DNA of 64,000 nt from Ornithinimicrobium faecis (GCF_023923225.1 NZ_CP099489.1:248001-312000), one strand, 5' to 3'. Positions 49,650 through 58,040 are shown, numbered from the stretch's first letter. Translations and numbers: made by a program. The notes: generated from the letters alone by a model not told the origin.

Positions 49650-51815
49650 TCAGGCAGGTCCCTCGCCCAGGATGATCCGGCTCAGGGCCCGGGCGGGGGC
49701 GTCGGCGAGAAAGCGCTGCTCGACCTCGCCCCGTGCGGCCTTCGACCCGCGCTGCCACGCCGGCTCGTCGGCGTGCTCCAGGACCCGCTCGACCGCCGAG
49801 TCCACACTGTCCACCACCCAGTCCTGCGGGAACAGCCGGCGTGCGCCGTCGAGACGGGCAAAGATCGGCCAGTTGCGCACGACCGGCACGGCCCCCGAGG
49901 CAGCACCCTCCACCAGGCCCAGGCCGAACGACTCACGCCGGCTGGTGCTCAGCACGAAGCCGGCCGACCGCAGGTGCGGTGTGATCTCCGAGGTGGGGGA
50001 CACAAACTCCACCCCGCCACAGACGTCCGGTTCGGTCAGTCGGGCACGGAACGCCTCGGCATACTGCACACCAGAGGTGACGGCTGAGGGCAGGAAGTCT
50101 GAGCCAACCAGCACCAGCGTCCACTGCGGGTCGTGCTGCCGCAGCCGACTCAGGACCTCCAGCGCCCACAGCGGGTCCTTGACCGGCTGTGCCCACCCGA
50201 TGACGAGCAGTCGCCGCAGGTGGCCAGGAGTCTTGTCGGTCGGGATGCGGGCGGGGTCAACGGCATTGGCCACCACGTGCACGGTGGTGCTGGACAGCCG
50301 GTCGCCGAGCAGACGCTGGACGACATCGCGCAGGTGCTCGCTGACGAGGACCAGGTCGTCGACCCGCGACCAGTCGATGAGGTGGATCCAGGGGGAGAGG
50401 GCGTCCATGCTGTGGATCCGCAACGTGACGTGCACCCCGGCCGGCACCTGCATCAGGGCCACGCAGGCTCCGCGGTCGGCCCAATCGATGAACACCGCAT
50501 CGGCCCCGTCGAACAACGCGGCCAACTCGGGGTCGGGCACGTCCTCGCCCATCGCCTGGCGCAGCCGGGCCTCGACCGGCTCCAGCCGGATGCCCAGTCC
50601 CGTGACCTGGGTGCTGCGTCCTGCCCAGGTGTGCTCCACGACCTCCGTGCCCGGACGCGCCCGCAACTCCTCCACGACCTGGGCCGAGAACCGCGGATAA
50701 GAGCCGCGCAGTGCGATCACCCGCCGCGGTTGCTGCTCGCCCTGCGGCTGCTCCTCGCCATGCGGCTGCTCTTCGCCCTGCGGGTGGGGAGTCGGTGGGT
50801 GGGGAGCCGCTGAGTGCGGAGCCGGTGGGCGGGGCACGGGCCGGGCCAGGGCCTGCCCGACCCGGGAGTCGCGCCAGGCCTGCAGATAACTGTCCGGGTC
50901 CTCCACCAGCGGAGTGGTCAGCTTGTCCGCATGCAGCTCAACGTGGAAGAGCAGCCCCAGAGCCAGGGTGGTCAGGGTGGCTGCGCGCTCCAGGTCGGTC
51001 TCCAGCAGAGAGTCGATCGCGGGCAACAGCGCCGCTGCGCTGTCGCGCAGATCCGGGTGCTCCCGGCCTGCAGCGGAGGTGTGGACATAGGCGAAGACGG
51101 CCTGCCGCCGCGCCAGCTCCACCCAGTCCGCCTGCCCCAGCTGGAGGTAGGGGAGCAGCCGCAGCGCCTCCCGGTGGTGACCAGCCCGGGCGACCCCGGC
51201 CAGGAAGGTGGTGAACTCCTCCTGTACCTCGTCCGGAGCCGGTGGCTGCAACAGCGTGACCCGGTCGGCCAGGTCATCAGCGAACTCGGCGGTGCGCACC
51301 CCTGCGCGAGACGCTGCTCGGAAGTCCTGCCAGATCAGGCCAAGCCCCGCCCAGCCACGCAGGTCCTTGTGCGGGACCCGGACGCTGCGGCCCTCGATGA
51401 CGTCCTGGAGGGCCTCCTTGGCCTGGTCTCCGAAGGCGATGACCCCGTCGGCCCAGTCCAGCAGACGCAACACCGCTGGATCGAGCCGGCTGGCGTCGAC
51501 CAGGTTGGTCCGATCCCCTCGCCAGTGCTCGCGAGGGGTCGAGATCAGTTGGCGCACCCCTGCGGTCGAGCGCACGAGACCGGGGCGGATGCGCCGCTGG
51601 GCCAGGAAGTCCAGTTGACCGTCGGGGTCACCCTCAAGCCAGACCAGAACCACCTGGTGTCCCGCCCAGGTCAGACCTCGCAGATGGTGGCGCACCCGGG
51701 TGAACTCTGCGGCGTTGTGGGCCAGCGCGACGAGGTGCTGGGGCTCGGTCGTGGACAGCACGTCACCGTCCACCGGCGGTGGAGTCAGGGTCGGTGTGCT
51801 GTCGGCTGCTGCCAC
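49650..51815 (-). CDS. Glycosyltransferase family 4 with repeat-rich linker
   Basis: A 721-residue enzyme. An N-terminal GT-B-like region (about 18-140, LVALAHNAAEFTRVRHHLRGL) and a helical section (about 150-330) lead to a linker of repeated GEEQP units (about 345-363), then a GT4 domain with ARPGTEVVEHTW, the strand LLVIGWAQPVKDPLWAL and the donor motif SRRESFGLGLVEGAASG. GTG 51815 is chosen because TACACT lies six bases upstream (51827-51822) and no other start fits before the paaI gene. Five transferases within 10 kb indicate synthesis of a complex surface glycan. Confidence 0.82.
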   Translation of the reverse strand: MAAADSTPTLTPPPVDGDVLSTTEPQHLVALAHNAAEFTRVRHHLRGLTWAGHQVVLVWLEGDPDGQLDFLAQRRIRPGLVRSTAGVRQLISTPREHWRGDRTNLVDASRLDPAVLRLLDWADGVIAFGDQAKEALQDVIEGRSVRVPHKDLRGWAGLGLIWQDFRAASRAGVRTAEFADDLADRVTLLQPPAPDEVQEEFTTFLAGVARAGHHREALRLLPYLQLGQADWVELARRQAVFAYVHTSAAGREHPDLRDSAAALLPAIDSLLETDLERAATLTTLALGLLFHVELHADKLTTPLVEDPDSYLQAWRDSRVGQALARPVPRPPAPHSAAPHPPTPHPQGEEQPHGEEQPQGEQQPRRVIALRGSYPRFSAQVVEELRARPGTEVVEHTWAGRSTQVTGLGIRLEPVEARLRQAMGEDVPDPELAALFDGADAVFIDWADRGACVALMQVPAGVHVTLRIHSMDALSPWIHLIDWSRVDDLVLVSEHLRDVVQRLLGDRLSSTTVHVVANAVDPARIPTDKTPGHLRRLLVIGWAQPVKDPLWALEVLSRLRQHDPQWTLVLVGSDFLPSAVTSGVQYAEAFRARLTEPDVCGGVEFVSPTSEITPHLRSAGFVLSTSRRESFGLGLVEGAASGAVPVVRNWPIFARLDGARRLFPQDWVVDSVDSAVERVLEHADEPAWQRGSKAARGEVEQRFLADAPARALSRIILGEGPA
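50728..50781. repeat. Three 18-bp in-frame repeats in a glycosyltransferase linker
   Basis: Units GGTTGCTGCTCGCCCTGC, GGCTGCTCCTCGCCATGC and GGCTGCTCTTCGCCCTGC follow each other without gaps. On the coding (minus) strand they encode a Gln/Glu/Pro/Gly hydrophilic linker. Confidence 0.8.
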
Positions 51816-51821
51816 GACGAG

Positions 51822-51827
51822 AGTGTA
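51822..51827 (-). promoter_or_regulatory. -10 box (TACACT) of leaderless glycosyltransferase gene
   Basis: TACACT on the minus strand ends six bases before GTG 51815. Confidence 0.5.
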
Positions 51828-51856
51828 GCCAGTGCGTCCGCTGGTCAGCCCGTGCG

Positions 51857-52279
51857 CTAGGCCGGTGCGGTGGGGCGAATCGAGCGGGACCGGCCGCGGA
51901 ACTCGGCCACCACAGCAGCGTCGACGGCGCGGGTGACGGTGACGTCGGTGATCCCGTTGCGCCCGTAGGCCACCCGCTCGACCGCAGTGGCCACGAGGGT
52001 GTCCCCGAGGCGTGCGGCGGTGATGAAGGAGATGTCGCACGTCGCCGCGACGGTGGGCGAGCCGCCGGCATTGCAGGCCAGCGCGAAGGCCGAGTCGGCC
52101 AACGTGAAGATCAGGCCACCGTGGCAGATGTCGTGCCCATTGACCATGGTGTCCGTGACGATCATGGACACGGTCGCGGCTCCGTGGCCCTCGCTGTGCG
52201 TGACCTCCAGACAGTCCATGCCGAGCGCGGCCGAGGCGCGATCCTGCGCCCACATCGTGTGCACATGTGTCAGGTCCAC
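51857..52279 (-). CDS. paaI: PaaI-type acyl-CoA thioesterase (hotdog fold)
   Basis: A 140-residue hotdog thioesterase. The block NGHDICHGGLIFTLADSAFALACN holds the conserved Asn, the HGG turn and the catalytic Asp of PaaI, which hydrolyses ring-hydroxylated phenylacetyl-CoA to spare CoA when the paa pathway stalls. GTG 52279 has TAGGGT six bases upstream (52291-52286), a leaderless start. It precedes the 721-residue transferase gene by about 40 bases, probably fortuitously. PaaH-like and PaaN genes lie within 4 kb, which supports the pathway assignment. Confidence 0.85.
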   Translation of the reverse strand: MDLTHVHTMWAQDRASAALGMDCLEVTHSEGHGAATVSMIVTDTMVNGHDICHGGLIFTLADSAFALACNAGGSPTVAATCDISFITAARLGDTLVATAVERVAYGRNGITDVTVTRAVDAAVVAEFRGRSRSIRPTAPA

Positions 52280-52285
52280 GGGGGC

Positions 52286-52291
52286 ACCCTA
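52286..52291 (-). promoter_or_regulatory. -10 box (TAGGGT) of leaderless paaI
   Basis: TAGGGT on the minus strand ends six bases before GTG 52279. Confidence 0.55.
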
Positions 52292-52333
52292 TCGGTGCTG
52301 ATCCGCAGCGGCGGCCGTGTCAGGATCGGGGCC

Positions 52334-52738
52334 ATGAGTCGGGGCAGGAGCATCATGTTGGTCGTGGGCGGGGCCATCTTCGTGGCCCTTGGTGTGCTGA
52401 TCTGGGTCGTTGACCCCTCCAGTCGACCGGTGGCCGTCGCCGCGATCCTCTTCTTCGGAGCCTGTCTTGCGGTGGGTCTCCTCGAGCTCCTGGGCGGTCG
52501 GCTCTCCCCGGTGGCGCGTGCCCGGGTGATGGGTGTGATCGCCATGCTGATGGGTGTGGGATGCGCTGCCCTCGGCGTGGTCGCCTGGAACGATCACAAC
52601 GCCTTCAACCGTGGCCCGTGGCAGCTCAGCGTCGGCGTCGGGGCGGTCGGGCTGATCTTCTTCGGCCTCGGTGGACTGCTGCTGTTCATCCGCGGCGGCC
52701 GACCCTTCGGCGTCGACCGCGACGGCTTCCGCCGCTGA
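52334..52738 (+). CDS. Small four-helix membrane protein, unknown
   Basis: A 134-residue integral membrane protein with four hydrophobic helices (about 8-28, 34-52, 64-84, 98-118) and short polar loops; the C-terminus (RPFGVDRDGFRR) is basic. No known family or motif is evident. It is divergent from paaI. CAGGAT seven bases before the ATG may be a weak -10 box. Confidence 0.7.
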   Translation: MSRGRSIMLVVGGAIFVALGVLIWVVDPSSRPVAVAAILFFGACLAVGLLELLGGRLSPVARARVMGVIAMLMGVGCAALGVVAWNDHNAFNRGPWQLSVGVGAVGLIFFGLGGLLLFIRGGRPFGVDRDGFRR

Positions 52739-52762
52739 GCCCGACCTGCGCCCGCACCACTG

Positions 52763-53962
52763 TCAGACCTGCTCCTCCAGGGCCGGGCTCACGCGATAGC
52801 GCCCGCCGGGGAAGGCCGCGTCCAGCGCACGCAACTGCTCCACGATGGTGGCTGCACCGATCTCGGCGAGCCACTCGTGTGGCCCCTTGGGATAGTTCGT
52901 GCCGAGCTTCATCGCCGTGTCCACGTCCTCGGCGGTTGCCTCCCCGCGACGCACCAGGTCGACCCCCTCGTTGACCAGCATCGCGATGGTGCGCGCCACC
53001 GGGTCGGTCTCGATCGGCCCGCCGACCAACTCCCGGGCCCGGCCCTCGTCGGGGGTGACGCCGACGGGCTGCCCACCCTCGGCATACTCAAAATATCCGT
53101 GCCCCGTCTTGCGCCCGAGCCGGCCCGCCTCGACCAGCTCGCGCTGCACGGCCACCGGCTCATAGCGCGGATCGCGGTCGGTCTGGTGCCACACGGAGTT
53201 GCCGACAGCGAAGTTGACGTCCTGACCGATCAGATCGGTGAGCTCGAACGGCCCCATCCGGAAGCCGCCGAGCTCGCGCAGCGCAAAGTCGAGCGTCGCG
53301 GCGTCGGCCACCTCTGCCTCGAGCAGGCGTTGGGACTCGCCATAGAACGGGCGGGCGACGCGGTTGACGATGAACCCGGGCGTGGAGGTGCACAGGACGG
53401 GGGTCTTGCCCCAGCTCTCCATCAGGGCCTGCGCGTCTCGCAGGATCTCCGGTGCGCTCTGGGTCGTGCGGACGACCTCCACGAGCTTCATCAGCGGCGG
53501 CGGGTTGAAAAAGTGCAGTCCGATCACCCGCTCCGGGTGCGCCAGGTCCGCGGCGATGGCCCCGATGTCCAGGCTGGAGGTGTTGGTGGCCAGCACGGTC
53601 GACTCGTCCTGCTCGTCGTCCAGCGTGCCGAAGATCTCGTGCTTGACGGCCAGTTTCTCCACGACGGCCTCGATGACCAGGCCGACCGGGGGCAACTCCC
53701 TGAGGTCACCGTCGGCAGCTGGCCCGATGATGACCCGCTCGAGGATGCCGGCGCTCTCGTCGCTCGTCAGCTTCCCCTTGTCGACCAGGCGGGTCAGGGT
53801 CGCGGCCAGTTTCTCCCGCGCGGCGGCAGCGGCACCCTCGGCGGCATCCACCAGGTGCACCTCGTGCCCGGCCTGCGCCGCGACCTGCGCGATCCCGACC
53901 CCCATGGCCCCGGCCCCGACAACGGCAACAACGGTCTCGTCTGTGAGTGGCATGCGACTCAT
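52763..53962 (-). CDS. 3-hydroxyacyl-CoA dehydrogenase (PaaH/Hbd-like)
   Basis: A 399-residue NAD-dependent dehydrogenase oxidising 3-hydroxyacyl-CoA. The N-terminal Rossmann fold has GAGAMGVGIAQ (about 16-26); the catalytic His is in GLHFFNPPPLMKLVEVV, with Glu following. Two C-terminal helical domains (about 190-285 and 315-395; the second reads MKLGTNYPKGPHEWLAEIG) make it the longer PaaH type rather than the 280-residue Hbd. With paaI and paaN nearby, a role in phenylacetyl-CoA breakdown is likely. Start ATG 53962 (or 53953) lies just downstream of a 32-bp tandem repeat array. Confidence 0.88.
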   Translation of the reverse strand: MSRMPLTDETVVAVVGAGAMGVGIAQVAAQAGHEVHLVDAAEGAAAAAREKLAATLTRLVDKGKLTSDESAGILERVIIGPAADGDLRELPPVGLVIEAVVEKLAVKHEIFGTLDDEQDESTVLATNTSSLDIGAIAADLAHPERVIGLHFFNPPPLMKLVEVVRTTQSAPEILRDAQALMESWGKTPVLCTSTPGFIVNRVARPFYGESQRLLEAEVADAATLDFALRELGGFRMGPFELTDLIGQDVNFAVGNSVWHQTDRDPRYEPVAVQRELVEAGRLGRKTGHGYFEYAEGGQPVGVTPDEGRARELVGGPIETDPVARTIAMLVNEGVDLVRRGEATAEDVDTAMKLGTNYPKGPHEWLAEIGAATIVEQLRALDAAFPGGRYRVSPALEEQV

Positions 53963-53987
53963 CGTGCCATCCGTCCCCTCACCCAGA

Positions 53988-54115
53988 CCGGGCGCGTGGC
54001 TGGCTGGTCTGAGGGGCGACCGAGCGCGTGGGCGCCTGGTCTGAACCCCGACTGGGCGCGTGGCTGGCTGGTCTGAGGGGCGACCGAGCGCGTGGTTGGC
54101 TGGTCAGCCCTGGGC
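53988..54115. repeat. 32-bp tandem repeat, about 3.7 copies
   Basis: Units start at 53988, 54020, 54052 and 54084. Copies 1 and 3 are nearly identical and copies 2 and 4 are diverged, so the array also looks like a 64-bp repeat. Shared parts are (C/T)GGGCGCGTGG or CGAGCGCGTGG, then a CTGGTCTGA block. Units abut without spacers. The last copy runs into the 3' end of nfo. GyrI-like or coding functions are not evident. Confidence 0.85.
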
Positions 54116-55009
54116 GCGGGCGCGCAGTTCCTTGAGCAGCGGCAGATCAGGATGGCCGACCTCGCGGGAACCCGGTGTCTCCAGGACGAACGGCACGCCG
54201 TCGGTTCCTGGGTGGGCGAACAGCTCCTCGAACGCGCCCTCGCCGATGTGGCCCTGCCCGATGTTCTGGTGCCGGTCCTTGAACGCACCGCGCACGTCCA
54301 TCGAGTCGTTGGCGTGGATCAATCGCAGTCGTCCAGGTCCACCGATCTCGGCGATCCGGTAGACGGCGGCCGTGGCCCCACCGGGCTCGTCCAGCGGCTC
54401 GCCCGCGGCGAAGACGTGGCAGGTGTCCAGGCAGATGCCCGCCTTCGGGTGGAAGTCCAGGGCCGCGAGGTAGTCGTGCAGGTCCTCGACCCCCGCACAC
54501 AGCGAGCGCCCCTGCCCAGCTGTTGGCTCGAGCAGCAGCCACGGCGCGGACTCGTCGTCGAGCGTTTCCAGAATCGGCAGCAGCCCCTCGCGCACCTGCC
54601 GCACCGCCGCCTCGAACAGTCCTGGATCACCGCTGGCATCGACGAAGGACCCGGTGTGCACCACCACGCCCTCGCACCCGGTCTGCGCAGCGCGCAGGAG
54701 GTTGTGTGCCACGGTCTGGACGGACTTCTCATAGGTCGCGGCCGTTGGGCTGCCCAGGTTGACCAGGTAAGGCGAGTGGATGAAGGCTCGCATCCCTCGC
54801 TCGGTCAGGGCCTTCGAGAAGGCTGCGTCGTCGGCTGGCTTGCCTGCGCTCAGCGCCCAGCCACGCGGGTTGCCGACGAAAATCTGGAGGGTCTCGGCGC
54901 CCATCTCCAGGGCAGTGGTCAGAGCACCCGCGACGAGCCCCTTGCCGACGGGCACATGGCTGCCGATGGGGTTGCGGACGGCGGGATCGGTATGCGGAGT
55001 GGCTGGCAC
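54104..55009 (-). CDS. nfo: Endonuclease IV (apurinic/apyrimidinic endonuclease)
   Basis: A 301-residue cytoplasmic AP endonuclease that cuts 5' of abasic sites in base-excision repair. The three-zinc ligand set is visible in order: HSPY, VVHTGSF, LLEPTAG, CLDTCH, IHANDS, DRHQNIG and LETPG. Length fits the family. GTG 55009 is chosen because TAACCT lies seven bases upstream (55022-55017); a longer in-frame start at 55069 adds 20 basic residues without support. The stop sits in the last unit of the 32-bp repeat array. Confidence 0.92.
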   Translation of the reverse strand: MPATPHTDPAVRNPIGSHVPVGKGLVAGALTTALEMGAETLQIFVGNPRGWALSAGKPADDAAFSKALTERGMRAFIHSPYLVNLGSPTAATYEKSVQTVAHNLLRAAQTGCEGVVVHTGSFVDASGDPGLFEAAVRQVREGLLPILETLDDESAPWLLLEPTAGQGRSLCAGVEDLHDYLAALDFHPKAGICLDTCHVFAAGEPLDEPGGATAAVYRIAEIGGPGRLRLIHANDSMDVRGAFKDRHQNIGQGHIGEGAFEELFAHPGTDGVPFVLETPGSREVGHPDLPLLKELRARAQG

Positions 55010-55016
55010 AGCGGGA

Positions 55017-55022
55017 AGGTTA
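55017..55022 (-). promoter_or_regulatory. -10 box (TAACCT) of leaderless nfo
   Basis: TAACCT on the minus strand ends seven bases before GTG 55009. Confidence 0.5.
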
Positions 55023-55075
55023 CGTGGGCTGCGGGTGGGCCGACCAACCCGACTGCGTGCTCGCGACAAAGGTTG

Positions 55076-55714
55076 TTACCCGTCGCCGAACAGATCTGCT
55101 CGTATGTCGTCACGGGTGAACTCGATGAGGTCACCCACCCTGGCTTGCCAGAGCCGCTCGTCCTCACGTTGCACGTCACTGGTCGCCCTCAGGCTGGCGT
55201 GCAGAGCGGACATCAGTTCGGCCACCCGCGTGCGACCCGTGGGAGCCAGGGGATAACGAAGCAACACCGCAACCAGGGCGGACGTGGCCCGTTGCCGAGC
55301 TCGTCCGATGGCATCATCACCGACTTGCGCGCTTCCGCCCGCGTTGAGCTCAAGGGCACGCGCGGCGTGAGCTGAAGCCCGCAGGATGTGACCGACCTGG
55401 GTCGCCTGGGCGAGCGGGTGCAGATAGGCAGCGGCCGCGGCGTCGCCCGCCGCGCGAGCTGCGTGTGCTGCCGCTGCATCGATGACCTCACGGGCCGCGC
55501 GGTGAGCGTCCGTGCTGGTGGTGCGCTGGAGGTTGCTGCGCGGGGCGCCCTCCGCGAAGCTGCGCGCGGCATCGATCGCGGCCCGTGGCCTCGCGTCGTC
55601 AGGCTGCGCGGTCTCGAAGATCTCCAGGACCTCCTCGGCGCTCGCCAGCGCGAAGCCGACGACGACTCGGAGCTCGTCCGTGCTCAGGGCGAAGTCGCCG
55701 GTCGAGGTGCTCAT
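55076..55714 (-). CDS. Imm-5-like putative immunity protein
   Basis: A 212-residue, almost entirely helical Ala-rich protein. The pattern DELRVVVGFALASAEEVLEIFE, then DDARPRAAIDAARSFAEG, and repeated A-A-R-A/AAHAARA helices is that of proteins usually named putative immunity protein (Imm-5-like domain). These are thought to neutralise a partner toxin, but no toxin or secretion gene is adjacent. ATG 55714 is the first start that fits the domain; CAGAAT six bases upstream may be a -10 box. It is divergent from paaN. Functional assignment is tentative. Confidence 0.7.
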   Translation of the reverse strand: MSTSTGDFALSTDELRVVVGFALASAEEVLEIFETAQPDDARPRAAIDAARSFAEGAPRSNLQRTTSTDAHRAAREVIDAAAAHAARAAGDAAAAAYLHPLAQATQVGHILRASAHAARALELNAGGSAQVGDDAIGRARQRATSALVAVLLRYPLAPTGRTRVAELMSALHASLRATSDVQREDERLWQARVGDLIEFTRDDIRADLFGDG

Positions 55715-55755
55715 CCCATCATTCTGCCGACCCCAGTTCATCAGGCGAGGCCAGT

Positions 55756-55761
55756 TAGGGT
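55756..55761 (+). promoter_or_regulatory. -10 box (TAGGGT) of leaderless paaN
   Basis: TAGGGT ends six bases before the GTG at 55768. Confidence 0.6.
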
Positions 55762-55767
55762 GGTTGG

Positions 55768-57483
55768 GTGACTGAGACAGCCCCCGGAGCAGCCCTCCTG
55801 CAGACCCATGGCGAGGTGCTCGACACGGCCACGAACGCCCTGGCCACCCGCGAGTACTACAGCCGCTATCCCGAGTCCCCGTCCCCGCGGGTCTATGGCG
55901 AGAACGCGGCCCAGGACGGACTGGCCGCCTTCGAGCAAGCCCGCAACTCCGCATACTCCCCGCTCGCAGACCAGCCGACCACCGGCGAGGAGGTCGGCGT
56001 CGAGGTCTCGCCCTATGGCCCGCCGCTGGGAGTGCGCTATCCCGAGCTCGATGTGACGGAGGCCGTGGCCGCAGCGCAGGCTGCGATCCCGGCGTGGCGC
56101 GATGCCGGCGCCCGCACCCGCGCCGCCGTCTGCGTCGAGATCATCGAGGCGATCAACAAGCGCAGTCACGAGATGGCTAACGCAGTCATGCACACGTCGG
56201 GGCAGCCGTTCGTGATGTCCTTCCAGGCCGGTGGGCCGCACGCCCAGGATCGGGCCCTGGAGGCCGTCGCCGCCGCGCTCGTGGAGCAGGAGCGTGTCCC
56301 CGCCTCCGTGACCTGGGAGAAGCCGACCAAGGGCGACCCGATCCGGATGCTGAAGGACTATCGCGTCATCCCGCGCGGGCTGGCCCTGGTGATCGGCTGC
56401 AACACCTTCCCGACGTGGAACGCCTATCCCGGGCTGTTTGCCTCGCTCGCCACCGGCAACCCGGTCATCGTCAAGCCGCACCCGCAGGCCGTGCTGCCGC
56501 TGGCGATCACGGTCTCGATCGCCCGGGACGTGCTGGCCGAGGCCGGCTTCGACAAGGCCCTGGTGCAACTGGCGGCCGAGGGCGAGCCGGTCGAGGGGCA
56601 GGACGGGTTGGCCAAGACCCTGGCCCTGCACCCGGCGGTCCGGATCATCGACTACACCGGCGGTCCTGGCTTCGGCGGCTGGCTGGAGCGCGAGGCCGCT
56701 GCGGAGGGCAAGCTCGTCTACACCGAGAAGGCCGGGCTCAACACGGTCGTCGTCGACTCGACCGACAACCTCAAGGGGATGCTGGGCAACCTGGCCTTCT
56801 CGTTCTCGCTCTACTCCGGCCAGATGTGCACGGCGCCGCAGAACGTCTACGTCCCGGCCGGGGGTGTGGCCACCGATGAGGGTCAGCTGACGCACGAGCA
56901 GTTCGCCGAGAAACTCGCCAGGGCCATCACCGCCTTCAACTCCGACGACGCCCGAGCAGTCGAGATCCTCGGTGCCACAGTCAATCCCGACGTCCGGTCC
57001 CGGGCCACTGACGTGCCGGGCCTGGCAGAGCGGCTCGGCGGCGAGGTGATCCTCGATGCCCGGCCGGTCACCCACCCCACCTACCCCGATGCGGTGGTGC
57101 GCGTCCCCGCCCTGGTCGGGGTCGACGCCGCCAACCTCCCGGCATACAGCCAGGAGTGCTTCGGCCCGGTCGCCTTCGTGATCCGCACCGAGGACACGGC
57201 CAGCTCGCTGGACCTGCTGCGGACCACGGTGCGTGAGCACGGCGCGATGACCGCCTCCGTCTATTCCACCGACGAGCAGGTGCTCGAGGACGCCCGCGAG
57301 GCCGCCGCCGACGCGGGAGTTGCCCTGTCGGAGAACCTGACCGGGCAGATCTTCGTCAACCAGACTGCCGCCTTCAGCGACTTCCACGGCACGGGCGCGA
57401 ACCCCGCGGCCAACGCGGCCTACACCGACGCGGCATTCGTGGCCAACCGCTTCCGCGTGATCACCAGCAGGCGTCATGTCTAA
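55768..57483 (+). CDS. paaN: Phenylacetic acid degradation aldehyde dehydrogenase PaaN
   Basis: A 571-residue member of the aldehyde dehydrogenase superfamily, of the PaaN type found in actinobacteria. The opening SRYPESPSPRVYGE, the NAD-binding region (IGCNTFPTWNAYPGLF), Glu-containing TEKAGLNTVVVDS and the catalytic Cys in SGQMCTAPQNVYVP are seen. It would oxidise the ring-opened aldehyde of the phenylacetate pathway to the CoA-dependent acid. The GTG is preceded by TAGGGT six bases away. The stop overlaps the DUF3817 gene by eight bases. Confidence 0.9.
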   Translation: MTETAPGAALLQTHGEVLDTATNALATREYYSRYPESPSPRVYGENAAQDGLAAFEQARNSAYSPLADQPTTGEEVGVEVSPYGPPLGVRYPELDVTEAVAAAQAAIPAWRDAGARTRAAVCVEIIEAINKRSHEMANAVMHTSGQPFVMSFQAGGPHAQDRALEAVAAALVEQERVPASVTWEKPTKGDPIRMLKDYRVIPRGLALVIGCNTFPTWNAYPGLFASLATGNPVIVKPHPQAVLPLAITVSIARDVLAEAGFDKALVQLAAEGEPVEGQDGLAKTLALHPAVRIIDYTGGPGFGGWLEREAAAEGKLVYTEKAGLNTVVVDSTDNLKGMLGNLAFSFSLYSGQMCTAPQNVYVPAGGVATDEGQLTHEQFAEKLARAITAFNSDDARAVEILGATVNPDVRSRATDVPGLAERLGGEVILDARPVTHPTYPDAVVRVPALVGVDAANLPAYSQECFGPVAFVIRTEDTASSLDLLRTTVREHGAMTASVYSTDEQVLEDAREAAADAGVALSENLTGQIFVNQTAAFSDFHGTGANPAANAAYTDAAFVANRFRVITSRRHV

Positions 57484-57937
57484 CCTCGGTCTGGGCCGCG
57501 CCGTGACCCGGGCGACCCGGTCGGCGATGCAGCAGCGCCGTCGGGAGGCCAACCAGGACTGGCGCTCTCGTGACCGCAACTCGGCCCTGACCTATCACGC
57601 ACGCGGCTCCGCCCTGAACCGCAAGGTCTTCCAGGTGGTGGCCTTTGCCGAGGCGTTCACCTGGCTGGGTCTGCTGATCGGCATGTACTTCAAGTACTTC
57701 ACCGACGTCGGCGAGGTCGGGGTGCAGATCTTTGGTCCCCTCCACGGCGCGATGTTCATCATCTACATCCTCGTGACGTTCGCGACCAAGAGCGTCTTCG
57801 GGTGGAACGCGAAGGTGCTGCTGCTGGCCCTGGTCGCTGCAGTCCCGCCGTTCATGACGGTGGTCTTCGAGCAGTGGGCCCTGCGCAAGGGGCTCCTGGG
57901 AGACTTCGACGCACCGCCGGTCCGCGAGGAAGCCTAG
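57476..57937 (+). CDS. DUF3817 membrane protein
   Basis: A 153-residue integral membrane protein. After a basic N-terminus of about 45 residues come three transmembrane helices; the core FAEAFTWLGLLIGMYFKY and GPLHGAMFIIYI is characteristic of DUF3817 proteins, whose role is unknown. It overlaps the paaN stop by eight bases (ATG within the end of paaN), so it is translationally coupled. Longer basic N-terminus than usual for the family. Its tie to phenylacetate metabolism is only positional. Confidence 0.85.
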   Translation: MSNLGLGRAVTRATRSAMQQRRREANQDWRSRDRNSALTYHARGSALNRKVFQVVAFAEAFTWLGLLIGMYFKYFTDVGEVGVQIFGPLHGAMFIIYILVTFATKSVFGWNAKVLLLALVAAVPPFMTVVFEQWALRKGLLGDFDAPPVREEA

Positions 57938-57992
57938 CTCTGAGCGTTCGTGCGAGGTTGGCGCATCCGCGGCTGCCGGAGCAGGTGCACGT

Positions 57993-58040
57993 GCACGCAC
58001 CCTTCACGCCAGATCGCGGATCCATGTGAAGGACGCGTGC
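57993..58040. terminator. Hairpin between convergent genes
   Basis: CCTTCAC (58001-58007) pairs with GTGAAGG (58026-58032), extended beyond a 2x2 internal loop by GCACGC (57993-57998) with GCGTGC (58035-58040). The loop is 18 bases. It lies between the ends of the DUF3817 and OmpA-like genes. Confidence 0.5.

Noticed and set aside
53988..54115. Possible CRISPR array (32-bp regular repeat)
   Set aside because: Units abut directly with no unique spacers, and no cas gene is present.
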